DNA of 64,000 bases, from the NCBI RefSeq assembly GCF_028607085.1, contig NZ_CP117411.1, positions 3,038,001 to 3,102,000 on the forward strand. Direction: 5' to 3'. Below the pieces are notes generated by a model. The model saw nothing but the letters and a program-made list of their open reading frames with translations, was not told the DNA's origin and did no database searches. This stretch comes from Sphingomonas naphthae (GTDB lineage Bacteria > Pseudomonadota > Alphaproteobacteria > Sphingomonadales > Sphingomonadaceae). The translations under genes and the position numbers were made by a program. How positions within the stretch are numbered: position 1 is the first letter of the stretch; the number at the start of each line of letters is the position of its first letter. Shown piece by piece: positions 43,455 to 52,751 of this stretch.

Positions 43455-44375
43455 TCACCCGGTCAACGCGACCAGCGCCGATACCGTTGCCGCCGAAATG
43501 AGCGTGCTGACGAGGATCACGCGCGCGATCACGGCGGCATCCCGGCGGTAGAGCGCCGCGACCATGAAGGGGCCGGTGCCGGTGGGCAAGGCCGCCAGCA
43601 GGATCGCGGCCGTGCCCCAGGGCTGCGGCACGGCGAGCAGCCAGACGAGCAGCAGCGTCACCAGCGGCTGCACGACCAGCTTCAGCAGCACCAAAGGCGC
43701 CACCCGCGCGGTCGCCCCGCCGGCCGGCGTGAAGGCCAGGAACAGCCCGATCGTGACCAGCGCCACCGGCGAGGCCGCCCGCCCCAGCAGGCTCGCCAGA
43801 TCGTGCAGCGGCACAGGCAGCGCGATCCCGGTCAGCGCCCAGACGCCGCCCAGCACCGGCGCGAACACCAGCGGGTTGAGCGCCAGCCCGCGCAGCACGC
43901 CGAGCGCGGCATGGCCGAGCCCGCGCTCGCGATGCAGTTCATATTCCACCAGCATGATCGTCAGGGCGAACAGGGCGCAGACGGTGAGCAGGGAGGCGAT
44001 CACCGCCGCCGCCAGCCCCGCCGCGCCGAACAGCGCCTGCGCGATCGGGATGCCCATGAAGGCGGTGTTGGGATAGGCAGCCGCAAGCGCCTCGATGCTC
44101 GCCTCGCCCAGCCCCTGCCGCCGCGCGAGAAGCAGCGTGGCGCCGAACACCAGCACCATGCCGCCGCCCAGCGCCAGCACGAAATGGGGGTGCCACAGCG
44201 ACCGCCAGTCCGCCTCGGCGACGAACTGGAACATCAGCACCGGCAGCGCGAGTTTTACCACGAAGCCGTTCAGGCCGTCGACCGCCGTGGCAGGCAAAAT
44301 CCCCCGTTTGCCCGCCGCCCAGCCGATCAGGATCAGCGCGAAGACGGGAAAGACGGTGCCGAGAGCGAGGATCAT
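43455..44375 (-). CDS. AEC family transporter
   Basis: 306 residues from the ATG at 44375, ten predicted membrane helices. Begins MILALGTVFPVFALILIGWAAGK; contains NTAFMGIPIAQALFG (conserved N-x-G-P/FMGIP region) and LPTGTGPFMVA near the end, as in auxin efflux carrier-like permeases. Bacterial members carry malate, malonate or are unknown. It follows the GST gene by 65 bases on the same strand. Confidence 0.88.
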   Translation of the reverse strand: MILALGTVFPVFALILIGWAAGKRGILPATAVDGLNGFVVKLALPVLMFQFVAEADWRSLWHPHFVLALGGGMVLVFGATLLLARRQGLGEASIEALAAAYPNTAFMGIPIAQALFGAAGLAAAVIASLLTVCALFALTIMLVEYELHRERGLGHAALGVLRGLALNPLVFAPVLGGVWALTGIALPVPLHDLASLLGRAASPVALVTIGLFLAFTPAGGATARVAPLVLLKLVVQPLVTLLLVWLLAVPQPWGTAAILLAALPTGTGPFMVAALYRRDAAVIARVILVSTLISAATVSALVALTG

Positions 44376-44440
44376 TCCGGCCCCGTGCAAGATGGGGCCG
44401 GCGATCGCAAGTGCGGTATCGGTGGGCGCGGTTGCGCCGC

Positions 44441-45091
44441 TCAGCCGCCCGACGCGGCGACGAAGACCGCCAGTTGCGCCGCGAAGGCGCGCTGGAACGC
44501 CGGCCGCGCCTCGCCCCGCGCGACATAGGCGGTAAGCGCGGGATAGCCGTTCAGGAAACCCGAGGGGCCGAGCCTGCGCAGCACGTTGATGACCAGCAGG
44601 TCGCCCGCGCTGAACGCGTCGTCGAGCCATTCGCCCTCGCCCAGCCGCGCCGCCAGCGCGTCCAGCTTGCGGCCCAGCCGTTGGTCGAGCATCGCCTGCC
44701 GCGCCGCGAACCAGCTCTCGTCCTTCTCGAACAGCATCGCCATGCTGCGCTCGACGATCGGCGGCTCGATCGTGGCGACCGCCGCGAACATCCAGGCGAT
44801 CGCCCGCGCCCGCGCATCGCCATCCTGCGGCAGCAGCCCGCCATGCCGCTCGGCGATATGCAGGATGATCGCGCCGGATTCGAACAGCGCCAGCCCGCTT
44901 TCCTCATAGGTCGGGATCTGGCCGAACGGCTGTATCGCCAGATGCGCCGGCTGCTTCATCGTCTCGAAGGTGACGAGCCGCACGTCATAGGGCTGGCCCA
45001 CTTCCTCCAGCGCCCAGCGCACCCCCATGTCGCGCGCCAGGCCCCGGCCCCGATCGGGCGATGTCTCGAATGCGGTGATGGTGATGGTCAT
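44441..45091 (-). CDS. Glutathione S-transferase family protein
   Basis: 216 residues from the ATG at 45091, eight bases after AAAGGAG. Thioredoxin-like N-domain with the cis-Pro region GQIPTYEES and LFESGAIILHIAERHG (glutathione-binding ESxAI), then an all-helical C-domain. The first loop (TSPDRGRG) has Ser where many GSTs have a catalytic Ser or Cys. Likely detoxification or maleylacetoacetate-like role; substrate unknown. Confidence 0.9.
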   Translation of the reverse strand: MTITITAFETSPDRGRGLARDMGVRWALEEVGQPYDVRLVTFETMKQPAHLAIQPFGQIPTYEESGLALFESGAIILHIAERHGGLLPQDGDARARAIAWMFAAVATIEPPIVERSMAMLFEKDESWFAARQAMLDQRLGRKLDALAARLGEGEWLDDAFSAGDLLVINVLRRLGPSGFLNGYPALTAYVARGEARPAFQRAFAAQLAVFVAASGG

Positions 45092-45455
45092 GGCCGACAC
45101 TCCTTTGCGGCGCGAGGATGATCCCGTTCACCCCCGTTTGGCAACATTGTAGAAACATCTCTCCTACAGGTGCCCGTTCGTGCGAGCGTCGCGGTCATGG
45201 CCCCCCTGCCAGCCCGTCGCGCCGCTATCCCCGCCTCCGGGATCCGCCGGGAAGCGCGTCGGGGGGTGACGTGCCGTCAACTTCGTCAACTTCCGCGAGT
45301 CGTTCGGCGCGGCCGCCTTTCCCCCAAAACCGCAAACCCCCGACACCCTTTGCAGGATGCCGGGGGTCTCGTTCGCCCGTCGGGAAGGGCCTCTTATAAG
45401 ACCCCGATCCGATCGAAGCTGCTATCGGTGGACCGGGGCCGCACCTTTTGCAGTG
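45092..45455. other. Gene-free region between GST and flagellin genes
   Basis: 364 bases holding the gst promoter side and the flagellin terminator (45336-45367). The text CCGTCAACTTCGTCAACTTCC contains a short direct repeat. No convincing gene. Confidence 0.5.
45336..45367 (-). terminator. Terminator of the flagellin gene
   Basis: ACCCCCGACA and TGCCGGGGGT arms with a 12-base loop about 90 bases after the flagellin stop; in the minus direction the stem is followed by TTTGCGGTTTT. Confidence 0.7.
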
Positions 45456-47393
45456 TTAGCCGAGCAGCTTCAGCACACCCTGCGCGCTCTGGTTCGCCTG
45501 GGCGAGCATCGCGGTCGCGGCCTGCGACAGGATCTGCGCCTTGGCGAGGTTCGTGGTTTCCGACGAGAAGTCGGCATCCTCGATCCGCGAGCGGGCATCG
45601 GTCAGGTTGGTCGACGCGGTGGTCAGGTTGTTGACCGTGACGTCGAGGCGGTTCTGCACCGCACCGAGATCGCCACGGGTCGCCGAAACCGTATCCAGCG
45701 CCTTGTCGATCACCGCCAGCGCGGCGTTGGCCGAGTCTTGGCTCAGGATGCTGATGCCGTTGCCGACGCTGTCCTTCGTGCCGCCCTGGGCGGTGAGGCC
45801 AACGGCGGTCAGATCGGCGGCCGCACCTTCGACGCGGACCGACGAACCGCTTTCGGCGGTCAGCTTCAGCGTGCCGCGAGCGGTGCCCAGCGCGCCGGCC
45901 GAGGCCGAGGCGGTCGAGGCCATGCCCGTGAACGTGCTGGTCGTGTCGGCCAGGACGATGTCACGACCCGAGGTCGAGGTGAGGACCAGCTTGCCGGTCT
46001 TCTCGTCGGCCGAGGCGACGACGCCCGTGTCCGTGGTCTTGGCGTTGATCGCGGTGACGGCGGCCGAAACCGAGCCGGTCGCGCCGGACAGATCGACTTC
46101 GACACCGTTGATCGACGTGCCGGTGGCCGCGCCATTGGCGAGGTTCAGGCTGACGTAGGTCTTGGTCTCGGCGGTGGCGGTGACGCCCGACTTGCCCGAG
46201 ACGGCGTTGATCGAGGCGGCCTTGGCGGCGGCCGAGCCGTCCGACGAGGCACCGACGGCGACGCCGTTGATCTTCAGGTCGCTGGTGGTCGACAGCGCGG
46301 TCGAGGTGACGCTGGTGCCCGAGAAGCTCTTGCCGTCGGTGGCGTTCAGGCCGAGCGAGGTGAAGTCGGCGGCAACGCCGGTCGAACCCGCCTCGACGGT
46401 GATCGGATCACCCGAGTTGGACTTGAGCGACACGAAGCCCTGCACCGCGGTCGCGCTCTCGGTGAAGCCCGCCTTGGCGCCGGCCGAAACCGTGATCGCC
46501 GTGCCGGTGTCGTTGGACAGCGTGATCGTCTTGTCGGCGTTCAGCTTGGCGACGACACCACCGACATCGCGGTTGATGTTCGAGACCAGGTCCTCGACGC
46601 TGCCGGCGGCACCCACCGTCACGCCGTTGATGACCACGTCGCCGCTGGCGAAGGACGACTGGGTCGGCTTCGAGCTGGTGATCGAGTTGGACGCCGTCGC
46701 CGTCACGCCGGTGTTGGCGCTGTTGGCGTTGATCGCGGCGGCCAGCGCCTTGGCGGTGTCGGTGGAGGCGGTGAAGTTGGAGGCCAGCGCGTCCTTGCCG
46801 TTGATCTTGATGTCGGTCGTGGCGACGGCGTTGGTCGTGCCGACGCGGCCCGAGGTCAGCACGCCGGCGGCGGCGCCGCCGTCGAGGCCGAGCGACTTGG
46901 TCGACACGTCGGCCATCGTCACCGAGATCTGGTCGCCGGCGTTCACGCCGGTCTGCAGCTTGATGTTCTTGGACGAACCGTCGAGCAGCTTCAGGCCGTT
47001 GAAATTGGTCGTCTTGGAAATGTTGTCCACCTCGCCGAGGAGCTGGTTCATTTCGGCCTGGAGGCTCTGGCGATCCGTGGTGGACAGCGTGCCCGTGCCG
47101 GCCTGGACCGACAGTTCTTTCATGCGCTGCAGCATGTTGGTGACCTGGCCGAGCGCGCCTTCCGCCGTCTGCGCCATCGAGATGCCGTCGTTGGCGTTGC
47201 GGATGGCGACGGCGAGGCCCTTGACCTGGCTCGTCATGCGGCTGGAGATGGCGAGGCCGGCGGCGTCGTCCTTGGCGGAGTTGATGCGCTTGCCGGTGGA
47301 CAGGCGCTCCATGGCGGTCTGCAGCGAGCTGCTGGCAGCGGCGCTGCCATTCTGCGCGCGCATCGCGGCGATGTTGGTGTTGATGACAGTCAC
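45456..47393 (-). CDS. fliC: Flagellin
   Basis: 645 residues, long for a flagellin. N-terminal D0/D1 ([53 protein letters not shown]) and C-terminal D1/D0 ([35 protein letters not shown]) are standard. The exposed middle (about 185-500) is Ser/Thr/Gly/Ala-rich with about four diverged repeats of an INGxxVG...INA...TGV unit (flagellin IN motif). Filament subunit exported through the flagellar apparatus. Preceded by a sigma-28-like promoter; alone on the minus strand. Confidence 0.95.
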   Translation of the reverse strand: MTVINTNIAAMRAQNGSAAASSSLQTAMERLSTGKRINSAKDDAAGLAISSRMTSQVKGLAVAIRNANDGISMAQTAEGALGQVTNMLQRMKELSVQAGTGTLSTTDRQSLQAEMNQLLGEVDNISKTTNFNGLKLLDGSSKNIKLQTGVNAGDQISVTMADVSTKSLGLDGGAAAGVLTSGRVGTTNAVATTDIKINGKDALASNFTASTDTAKALAAAINANSANTGVTATASNSITSSKPTQSSFASGDVVINGVTVGAAGSVEDLVSNINRDVGGVVAKLNADKTITLSNDTGTAITVSAGAKAGFTESATAVQGFVSLKSNSGDPITVEAGSTGVAADFTSLGLNATDGKSFSGTSVTSTALSTTSDLKINGVAVGASSDGSAAAKAASINAVSGKSGVTATAETKTYVSLNLANGAATGTSINGVEVDLSGATGSVSAAVTAINAKTTDTGVVASADEKTGKLVLTSTSGRDIVLADTTSTFTGMASTASASAGALGTARGTLKLTAESGSSVRVEGAAADLTAVGLTAQGGTKDSVGNGISILSQDSANAALAVIDKALDTVSATRGDLGAVQNRLDVTVNNLTTASTNLTDARSRIEDADFSSETTNLAKAQILSQAATAMLAQANQSAQGVLKLLG

Positions 47394-47456
47394 GATAGTT
47401 CCTTTCCCGTCGAACGAGGCAGCCGGACTGCGAGAGTCGTTCCTGCCACGATCCGG

Positions 47457-47483
47457 GTAACGACCCTGTGCCGGGGAACTTTA
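47457..47483 (-). promoter_or_regulatory. Sigma-28 (FliA) type promoter of fliC
   Basis: On the minus strand TAAAGTTC, 11 bases, then GTCGTTAC, close to the consensus TAAAGTTT-N11-GCCGATAA. The -10 lies about 65 bases before the flagellin start. Confidence 0.6.
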
Positions 47484-47624
47484 ACCGTGATTGTGAGGGA
47501 TAATTTTCGGGCGGTGCCGGGCGGGCCGGCAAATATCCACGCGCCCCGCACGGGGGCACGCCCCCGCACACCACCCGCGTACGTGGCCCGCGCGATTCCT
47601 TTAAGACCTTCTTAGTTAATTCAG

Positions 47625-47640
47625 GGGTAACTGTGTTGCA
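47625..47640 (+). promoter_or_regulatory. Possible sigma-54 promoter of the flagellar regulator gene
   Basis: GGGTAACTGTGTTGCA: GG and GC with the required ten-base spacing and a perfect TTGCA -12 part; the -24 part is weak. It would start transcription near 47650 and supports the ATG at 47687 as the gene start. Confidence 0.35.
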
Positions 47641-47686
47641 GACGGGAGCGGCGACGGGCCGTTCCGAAACGACAGGACACCGGAAA

Positions 47687-48967
47687 ATGGCGAACGTCGG
47701 CATCAGCGCGAAGGCCCTCGAAGCCTGCCCCACCCTCGTGGCGTGGCTGGCCGGCGCGGGAATCGAGGCCCAGGCGATCGACGCCGCGACGCCGCCGGCC
47801 CGCGAGTCGCGCCGCATCCTGCACGTTTCCGAAAAGTCGCTGTCGCGCGTCACCGATCTGCTGATCGCCGTGCGCGAGGGCGCCCCCGCCTTCACCGCCT
47901 CCGCCAAGGGCTTCCCCGCCGAGATCGCCTTCGGGCTGGAGGACATGGCGTTCGGCCATGCGCTGGTCGCCGAATTCTTCCGCCCGGCCCACCGCCCGGC
48001 CTGCGGCGAGCCCGCCTCCGTCCAGCTGCTCGCGCTCGCCGGCCGCATCGCCCGCAGCGACGCCACCGTGCTGCTGATGGGCGAGACCGGCACCGGCAAG
48101 GAGGGCATGGCCCGCTTCGTCCACGCCGAGAGCCCCCGCGCCGCCAAGCCCTTCATCGCCGTCAACTGCGCGGCCCTGCCCGAGACGATGCTGGAAGCGA
48201 TGCTGTTCGGCCACCAGAAGGGCAGCTTCACCGGCGCCGGCGCGGCGGGCGAGGGCCTGTTCCGCGCGGCCGACGGCGGCACGCTCCTGCTCGACGAGAT
48301 CGCCGAGCTGCCGCTGGTTCTCCAGGCGAAGCTGCTGCGCGCGCTTCAGGAGCGTGAGGTTCTCCCCGTGGGCGCGACCCAGCCGATCAAGGTGGACGTG
48401 CGTATCATCGCCGCCGGCAACCGCGACCTCGCCGCCGAAGTCACCGCCGGCCGCTTCCGCGCCGATCTCTACTGGCGCCTCAATGTCATGGCGCTGACGC
48501 TCACGCCGCTGGGCCAGCGCCGCCAGGACATCCGCGCGATCACCGCCGCGCTGCTGCTGCGCCACACCAACCCCGGCGAAGCCTTTGCCTGGCCCACGAG
48601 CGCCGCGCTCGATCGCCTGATGGCGCACGGCTGGGCCGGCAACGTCCGCGAACTCGACAACGTCCTCCAGCGCGCGCTCGTGCTGCGCGCCGGCGAGCGT
48701 CTCGAAGCCGACGACCTGATGATCGACGCGGCACCGATGCCGACCTTCGCCGCCGCCCCGGCCGCGATCGAGATCGCGGCGCCGGTCGCCAGCAACGTCG
48801 TCCCCCTCCGCCTCGCCGATGCGGCCCGCTCGTCCGAGGCGGTCGCGATCGAGGAGGCGCTCGCCGCCACCGGCGGTCACCGTCTCCGCGCCGCCCAGCG
48901 GCTCGGCATTTCCGAACGCACCCTGCGCTACCGCCTCGCCGGCCTGCGCTCGGCGGCCGCGGCCTGA
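47687..48967 (+). CDS. flbD: Sigma-54-dependent flagellar regulator (FlbD/FleQ-like)
   Basis: 426 residues. The first ~110 residues show no clear receiver Asp. The AAA+ domain has Walker A GETGTGKE, the sigma-54 loop as GSFTGA (usually GAFTGA), and Walker B LLLDEIAELP; a Fis-type helix-turn-helix ends the protein (RAAQRLGISERTLRYRLAGL). It should activate RNA polymerase-sigma-54 at flagellar class II/III promoters. Eleven bases before fliE, so it heads the large operon. An in-frame TTG at 47633 is less likely. Confidence 0.88.
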   Translation: MANVGISAKALEACPTLVAWLAGAGIEAQAIDAATPPARESRRILHVSEKSLSRVTDLLIAVREGAPAFTASAKGFPAEIAFGLEDMAFGHALVAEFFRPAHRPACGEPASVQLLALAGRIARSDATVLLMGETGTGKEGMARFVHAESPRAAKPFIAVNCAALPETMLEAMLFGHQKGSFTGAGAAGEGLFRAADGGTLLLDEIAELPLVLQAKLLRALQEREVLPVGATQPIKVDVRIIAAGNRDLAAEVTAGRFRADLYWRLNVMALTLTPLGQRRQDIRAITAALLLRHTNPGEAFAWPTSAALDRLMAHGWAGNVRELDNVLQRALVLRAGERLEADDLMIDAAPMPTFAAAPAAIEIAAPVASNVVPLRLADAARSSEAVAIEEALAATGGHRLRAAQRLGISERTLRYRLAGLRSAAAA

Positions 48968-48978
48968 GGATCTGAACG

Positions 48979-49317
48979 ATGAAGGTCGATGCGAATTCCC
49001 TGCTGGCGATGCGGAGCGCGATCCTCCAGCAGAACAGCGCGCTCCAGAAGGCCGCCGCCAAGCCCGCCGCGATCGGCGGCGTCGACGCGACCGGCCCGAA
49101 CAGCTTCTCGGCCGCGCTGACCGACGCGATCCAGCAGGTCAACACGCAGCAGAGCAACGCCAGCACGATCACCGAATCCTATGAGCGCGGCGAGACCACC
49201 GACGTCGCCTCGGTGATGCTGGCGCGCGAAAAGGCCTCGGTCGGCTTCCAGGCGACCCTGCAGGTCAGAAACAAACTCCTGTCCGCCTACAAGGACATCA
49301 TGAGCATGCCGGTATAA
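48979..49317 (+). CDS. fliE: Flagellar hook-basal body protein FliE
   Basis: 112 residues. Ends SVGFQATLQVRNKLLSAYKDIMSMPV, the highly conserved FliE C-terminus (RNKL..AY..IM.M.V). Connects the MS ring to the rod and is the first exported rod component. Three bases separate it from fliF. Confidence 0.95.
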   Translation: MKVDANSLLAMRSAILQQNSALQKAAAKPAAIGGVDATGPNSFSAALTDAIQQVNTQQSNASTITESYERGETTDVASVMLAREKASVGFQATLQVRNKLLSAYKDIMSMPV

Positions 49318-49320
49318 TCG

Positions 49321-51072
49321 ATGAGCGAACTCGCCCTGACCGGCTCGGCCGGCACTCTCCCCGCAACCGCCAAGCCCGCCACCGGCCCCGCCGGCGCGGT
49401 GCTTCAGCGCATCAAGGCGTTCACCGCCCAGCCGGCCGTCGCCAAGAGCCTGCCGATGCTGGCGATCGGGCTGGCGCTGGCCTTCGCCGCGCTCGCCTAT
49501 TTCACGCTTTCGACGCCGCCACAGAAGAATCTCTTCTCGGGCCTCGGCGATGCCGACAAGGCCGCCGTGGTCGATCAGCTGAAGTCGGCCGGCATCGCCT
49601 ACAGGATCGACAGCGACACCGGCTCGATCACGGTGGGCGAGAGCCAATATTATCAGGCCAAGATGCTGCTCGCCCAGCAGGGCCTGCCCAAGTCCGCGCC
49701 CGATGGTGACGCGGTCCTCTCCGCCATGCCGATGGGCGCCAGCCGCGCCGTCGAAGGCGAGCGCCTGCGCGGCGCCCGCGAGATGGACCTCGCCCGCACG
49801 ATCGAGGCGATCGACGCGGTAGAGAAGGCCCGCATCCACCTCGCCGTCGAGCAGCCGAGCGTGTTCCTGCGCGACGCCAAGCCCGCCGCCGCCTCGGTCA
49901 TGCTCACCCTGCGCAACGGCCGCGCGCTGAGCGAGGGCCAGGTGCAGGCGATCGTCAACCTTGTCGCCTCGTCGGTCCCCGGCCTCTCGCCCGAGGGCGT
50001 CTCGGTCGTCGATCAGGCGGGCCATCTCCTGTCGAAGCAGGGCGGTGCCGCCGGCGGCGCGATGACCCAGCAGGTCGAATTGCAGGCGCAGATCGAGCAG
50101 CGCTATCGCGACGCGCTCAACAAGCTGCTCGCGCCGCTGGTCGGTGCCGACGGCTTCACCGCCGAGGTCCATGCCGATCTCGACTGGGCCGAGGTGCAGG
50201 CGACGCGCGAGAGCTATCCCAACAAGCCCGGCGCGATCGCCGCCGAACAGGGTGGCTGGCAGAATGACGCGGCGAAGGCCGGCCCTCCCGGCGGCATCCC
50301 CGGCGCCATCGCCAACGAGCCGCCCGCCCCGGCCACCGCCTCCAGCCAGGCGCCCGGCCAGATCCCCGGCGTCTCGACCCCGCCTGCCGCCCCCGCTATC
50401 GCGCAGGGCGAGGCCGGCAAGACATCCGAGACGTACAACCGCCAGTTCAACCTCGACCACGAGGTTTCGGTCACCAAGAACCCGGTCGGCACCGTCCGCC
50501 GCCTGTCGGTCGCGGTCGCGCTGAAGCAGGATGGCAAGCCGCGCGGCGTCGCCGAGACCAAGGCGCTGGAAGATCTCATCAAGGGCGCGGTCGGCTTCGA
50601 CCAGCAGCGCGGCGACCTGATCGCCGTGACCAACCGCGCCTTCGCCACGCCGGAAGCGCCCGAGGCCGCCAAATGGTATGAAGCGTCGTGGGTCGCCATG
50701 GCCGCCCGTCAGGGTGGCGCGGTCCTCGTCGCGCTGATCCTGGTGCTGGGTGTCGTCCGCCCGATGATGAAGCGCCGCTCGGTCGCCGCCAAGGAAGCCG
50801 CCGCGCTGATCGCGGCGCCCGCCGCCGGCTCCGCGCAGGCCGAGGCGCAAAAGGCCGCCATGGGCGCCGAGATCGCCGCCGCCATCGCCAGCGACTCGCG
50901 CGAGAACCCGGCCCACCCGGTGACGCTGGAAATGATCGAGGCCGCCCCCGGCTATGCCGACCGCGCCCAGCTGATCCGCAATTTCGTCCGGCAGGACCCC
51001 GCCCGCGCCGCTCTGGTGGTGCGCGACCTGATCCGGGCCGACCTGCCGCAGGGGGAGAAGCGCGATGGATGA
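49321..51072 (+). CDS. fliF: Flagellar MS-ring protein FliF
   Basis: 583 residues. Membrane helix near residue 45-65, ring-building motifs (NLFSGLGDADKAAVVDQLKSAGI, GESQYYQAKMLLAQQGLPKS, EGERLRGAREMDLARTIEAI, VEKARIHLAVEQPSVFLRD), a long Pro/Ala-rich periplasmic insertion (about 300-365), a second helix near 460 and a C-terminal cytoplasmic tail that binds FliG. Eight-base overlap with fliG. Confidence 0.96.
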   Translation: MSELALTGSAGTLPATAKPATGPAGAVLQRIKAFTAQPAVAKSLPMLAIGLALAFAALAYFTLSTPPQKNLFSGLGDADKAAVVDQLKSAGIAYRIDSDTGSITVGESQYYQAKMLLAQQGLPKSAPDGDAVLSAMPMGASRAVEGERLRGAREMDLARTIEAIDAVEKARIHLAVEQPSVFLRDAKPAAASVMLTLRNGRALSEGQVQAIVNLVASSVPGLSPEGVSVVDQAGHLLSKQGGAAGGAMTQQVELQAQIEQRYRDALNKLLAPLVGADGFTAEVHADLDWAEVQATRESYPNKPGAIAAEQGGWQNDAAKAGPPGGIPGAIANEPPAPATASSQAPGQIPGVSTPPAAPAIAQGEAGKTSETYNRQFNLDHEVSVTKNPVGTVRRLSVAVALKQDGKPRGVAETKALEDLIKGAVGFDQQRGDLIAVTNRAFATPEAPEAAKWYEASWVAMAARQGGAVLVALILVLGVVRPMMKRRSVAAKEAAALIAAPAAGSAQAEAQKAAMGAEIAAAIASDSRENPAHPVTLEMIEAAPGYADRAQLIRNFVRQDPARAALVVRDLIRADLPQGEKRDG

Positions 51073-52087
51073 GGCGACCAACATGACCGTCGATAGCGAA
51101 GCCCCGGCCGGCAGCGCCGCCGCCGCGATCCTGATGATGCTGCTCGAAGAGGGCGAGGCCGCAGCGGTCCTCGGCCAGCTCGATCCCGAGGAGGTCCAGC
51201 ACCTCGGCGGCGCGATGTACGGCGTCGCCGACGTGACCGAGAGCCAGATTTCGGGCGTGCTCGACCTGTTCGTCGATAAGGCGCGCAGCCGCACCACGCT
51301 GGGTGGCTTCGGCGCCGAGCGGCAGATCCGCGGCATGATGGAAAAGGCGCTGGGCGCCGATCGCGCCGAGACCGTGATCTCGCGCATCGCCCCGCCGCAG
51401 AAGGCGTCGAGCCTCGCCGCGCTCAAGTGGATGGACGCGCAGACCATCGCCGCGATGGTCGAGGCCGAACATCCCCAGCTGATCGCGCTGGTGCTGACGC
51501 ATCTGGAAGCGCCGATCGCCGCCGACGTGCTGGGCCAGCTCGACGAGCAGATCCAGGCCGACGTGGTTTATCGCGTCGCCACGATGGGGCCGGTGACCGC
51601 CGAGGCGATCGCCGATCTCGAATGGCTGCTGATGAAGCCGGTCAAGCGCTCGCCCGCCGCCCAGACCAAGCGTGGCGGCGCGACCGAGGCCGCGCAGATC
51701 ATGAACAATTCGCGCAAGGCCGCCGAACAGCGCATCATCAAGGCGCTCCAGAAGCTCGACAAGAATCTCGCCCGCTCGATCGAGGACGAGATGTTCGTGT
51801 TCGACAACCTCATGGCGCTCGACGACAAGGGCCTCGGCGCGGTGCTGCGCGCGGTGGAGAGCGATACGTTGGTGGTGGCGCTGAAGGGTGCCGACGAGCG
51901 GATGCGGACGCGCTTCTACGGCTGCATGTCGGCACGCGCGGCGCAGTCGATCCAGGACGAGATCGCCGATCGCGGCCCGATGCGTCTGGCCGAGGTGCAG
52001 GAAGCGCAGCGCGACATGCTGAACGCCGCCCGCAAGCTGGCCGCCGAAGGCACGATCAACATCGGCAAGGACGACGATTATGTCTGA
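51065..52087 (+). CDS. fliG: Flagellar motor switch protein FliG
   Basis: 340 residues. N-domain binds FliF; middle HPQLIALVLTHLE (EHPQ motif) binds FliM; C-terminal armadillo domain carries the charged motor residues (LARSIEDEMFVFDNL, DERMRTRFYGCMS). Rotor protein of torque generation. Overlaps fliF and fliH by eight bases each. Confidence 0.96.
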   Translation: MDEATNMTVDSEAPAGSAAAAILMMLLEEGEAAAVLGQLDPEEVQHLGGAMYGVADVTESQISGVLDLFVDKARSRTTLGGFGAERQIRGMMEKALGADRAETVISRIAPPQKASSLAALKWMDAQTIAAMVEAEHPQLIALVLTHLEAPIAADVLGQLDEQIQADVVYRVATMGPVTAEAIADLEWLLMKPVKRSPAAQTKRGGATEAAQIMNNSRKAAEQRIIKALQKLDKNLARSIEDEMFVFDNLMALDDKGLGAVLRAVESDTLVVALKGADERMRTRFYGCMSARAAQSIQDEIADRGPMRLAEVQEAQRDMLNAARKLAAEGTINIGKDDDYV

Positions 52088-52751
52088 TATGTGGTCCGCC
52101 GCCGCGACCGTCCCGGTGTGGACCCGCCCCGCGATCAACCCGGCGGCCAGCTTCCGCCCGCGCGATCTGGCCCAGCCCCAGCCGACCGGCTTCTCGCCAT
52201 GGGCGGCGGAGGCCGAGCCGGAGCCCGGCCAGGACTTTGGCCATGACGAATACGCTGCAGCGCCGGCGCCCAGCATCGATATCGAGCGGCTGCGCGCCGA
52301 GGCCTTCGCCGACGGGTTCGAGGAAGGCCGCCGCACCGTGATGCTGGAGGTCTCCGCCGAGCGCGCCGACACCGCCCGGCTGACCGCCTCGCTCGAAGCG
52401 CTCAAGCCCGAGGCGCCCCAGGCGCTGGCCACTTTGTTGTCCGAAACGGTGCGCCGGCTGGTCGCCGGCATCGTCGGCCAGGTGACGATCGACGACGACA
52501 TGCTGCGCGCCCAGACCGACGCCGCCGCCACGATCATCAGCGAGGAATGTGCCCCCTCGCGCCTGCGCGTCAGCCCGGCCGATGCCGAGCGGCTCGCGGG
52601 CGCCGACATTCCGGTCGAGCTATATGCCGATCCGGCGCTCGCCCCCGGCATGGTCGTCGCCGAAACCTCGACCGGCTGGATCGAGGACGGCCCCGAAGTC
52701 CGCCTCCAGCGGCTCCACACCGCCCTCACCCGCCTGGGTGCCGCGCGTTGA
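52080..52751 (+). CDS. fliH: Flagellar assembly protein FliH
   Basis: 223 residues. Variable N-terminus with Trp residues (MWSAAATVPVWTRP) that in FliH bind FlhA/FliN, a helical middle (RLRAEAFADGFEEGRR, GxxxG-like), and a C-terminal V1-ATPase E-like domain. Stator and regulator of the FliI ATPase. Overlaps fliG and fliI. Confidence 0.9.
   Translation: MSDMWSAAATVPVWTRPAINPAASFRPRDLAQPQPTGFSPWAAEAEPEPGQDFGHDEYAAAPAPSIDIERLRAEAFADGFEEGRRTVMLEVSAERADTARLTASLEALKPEAPQALATLLSETVRRLVAGIVGQVTIDDDMLRAQTDAAATIISEECAPSRLRVSPADAERLAGADIPVELYADPALAPGMVVAETSTGWIEDGPEVRLQRLHTALTRLGAAR

Noticed and set aside
45164-45346. Short minus-strand open frame after the gst promoter
   Set aside because: Overlaps the flagellin terminator, no ribosome site, no coding character.
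47633-47686. Upstream TTG start for the flagellar regulator
   Set aside because: It falls inside the possible sigma-54 promoter and would precede the expected transcription start; ATG 47687 is better.
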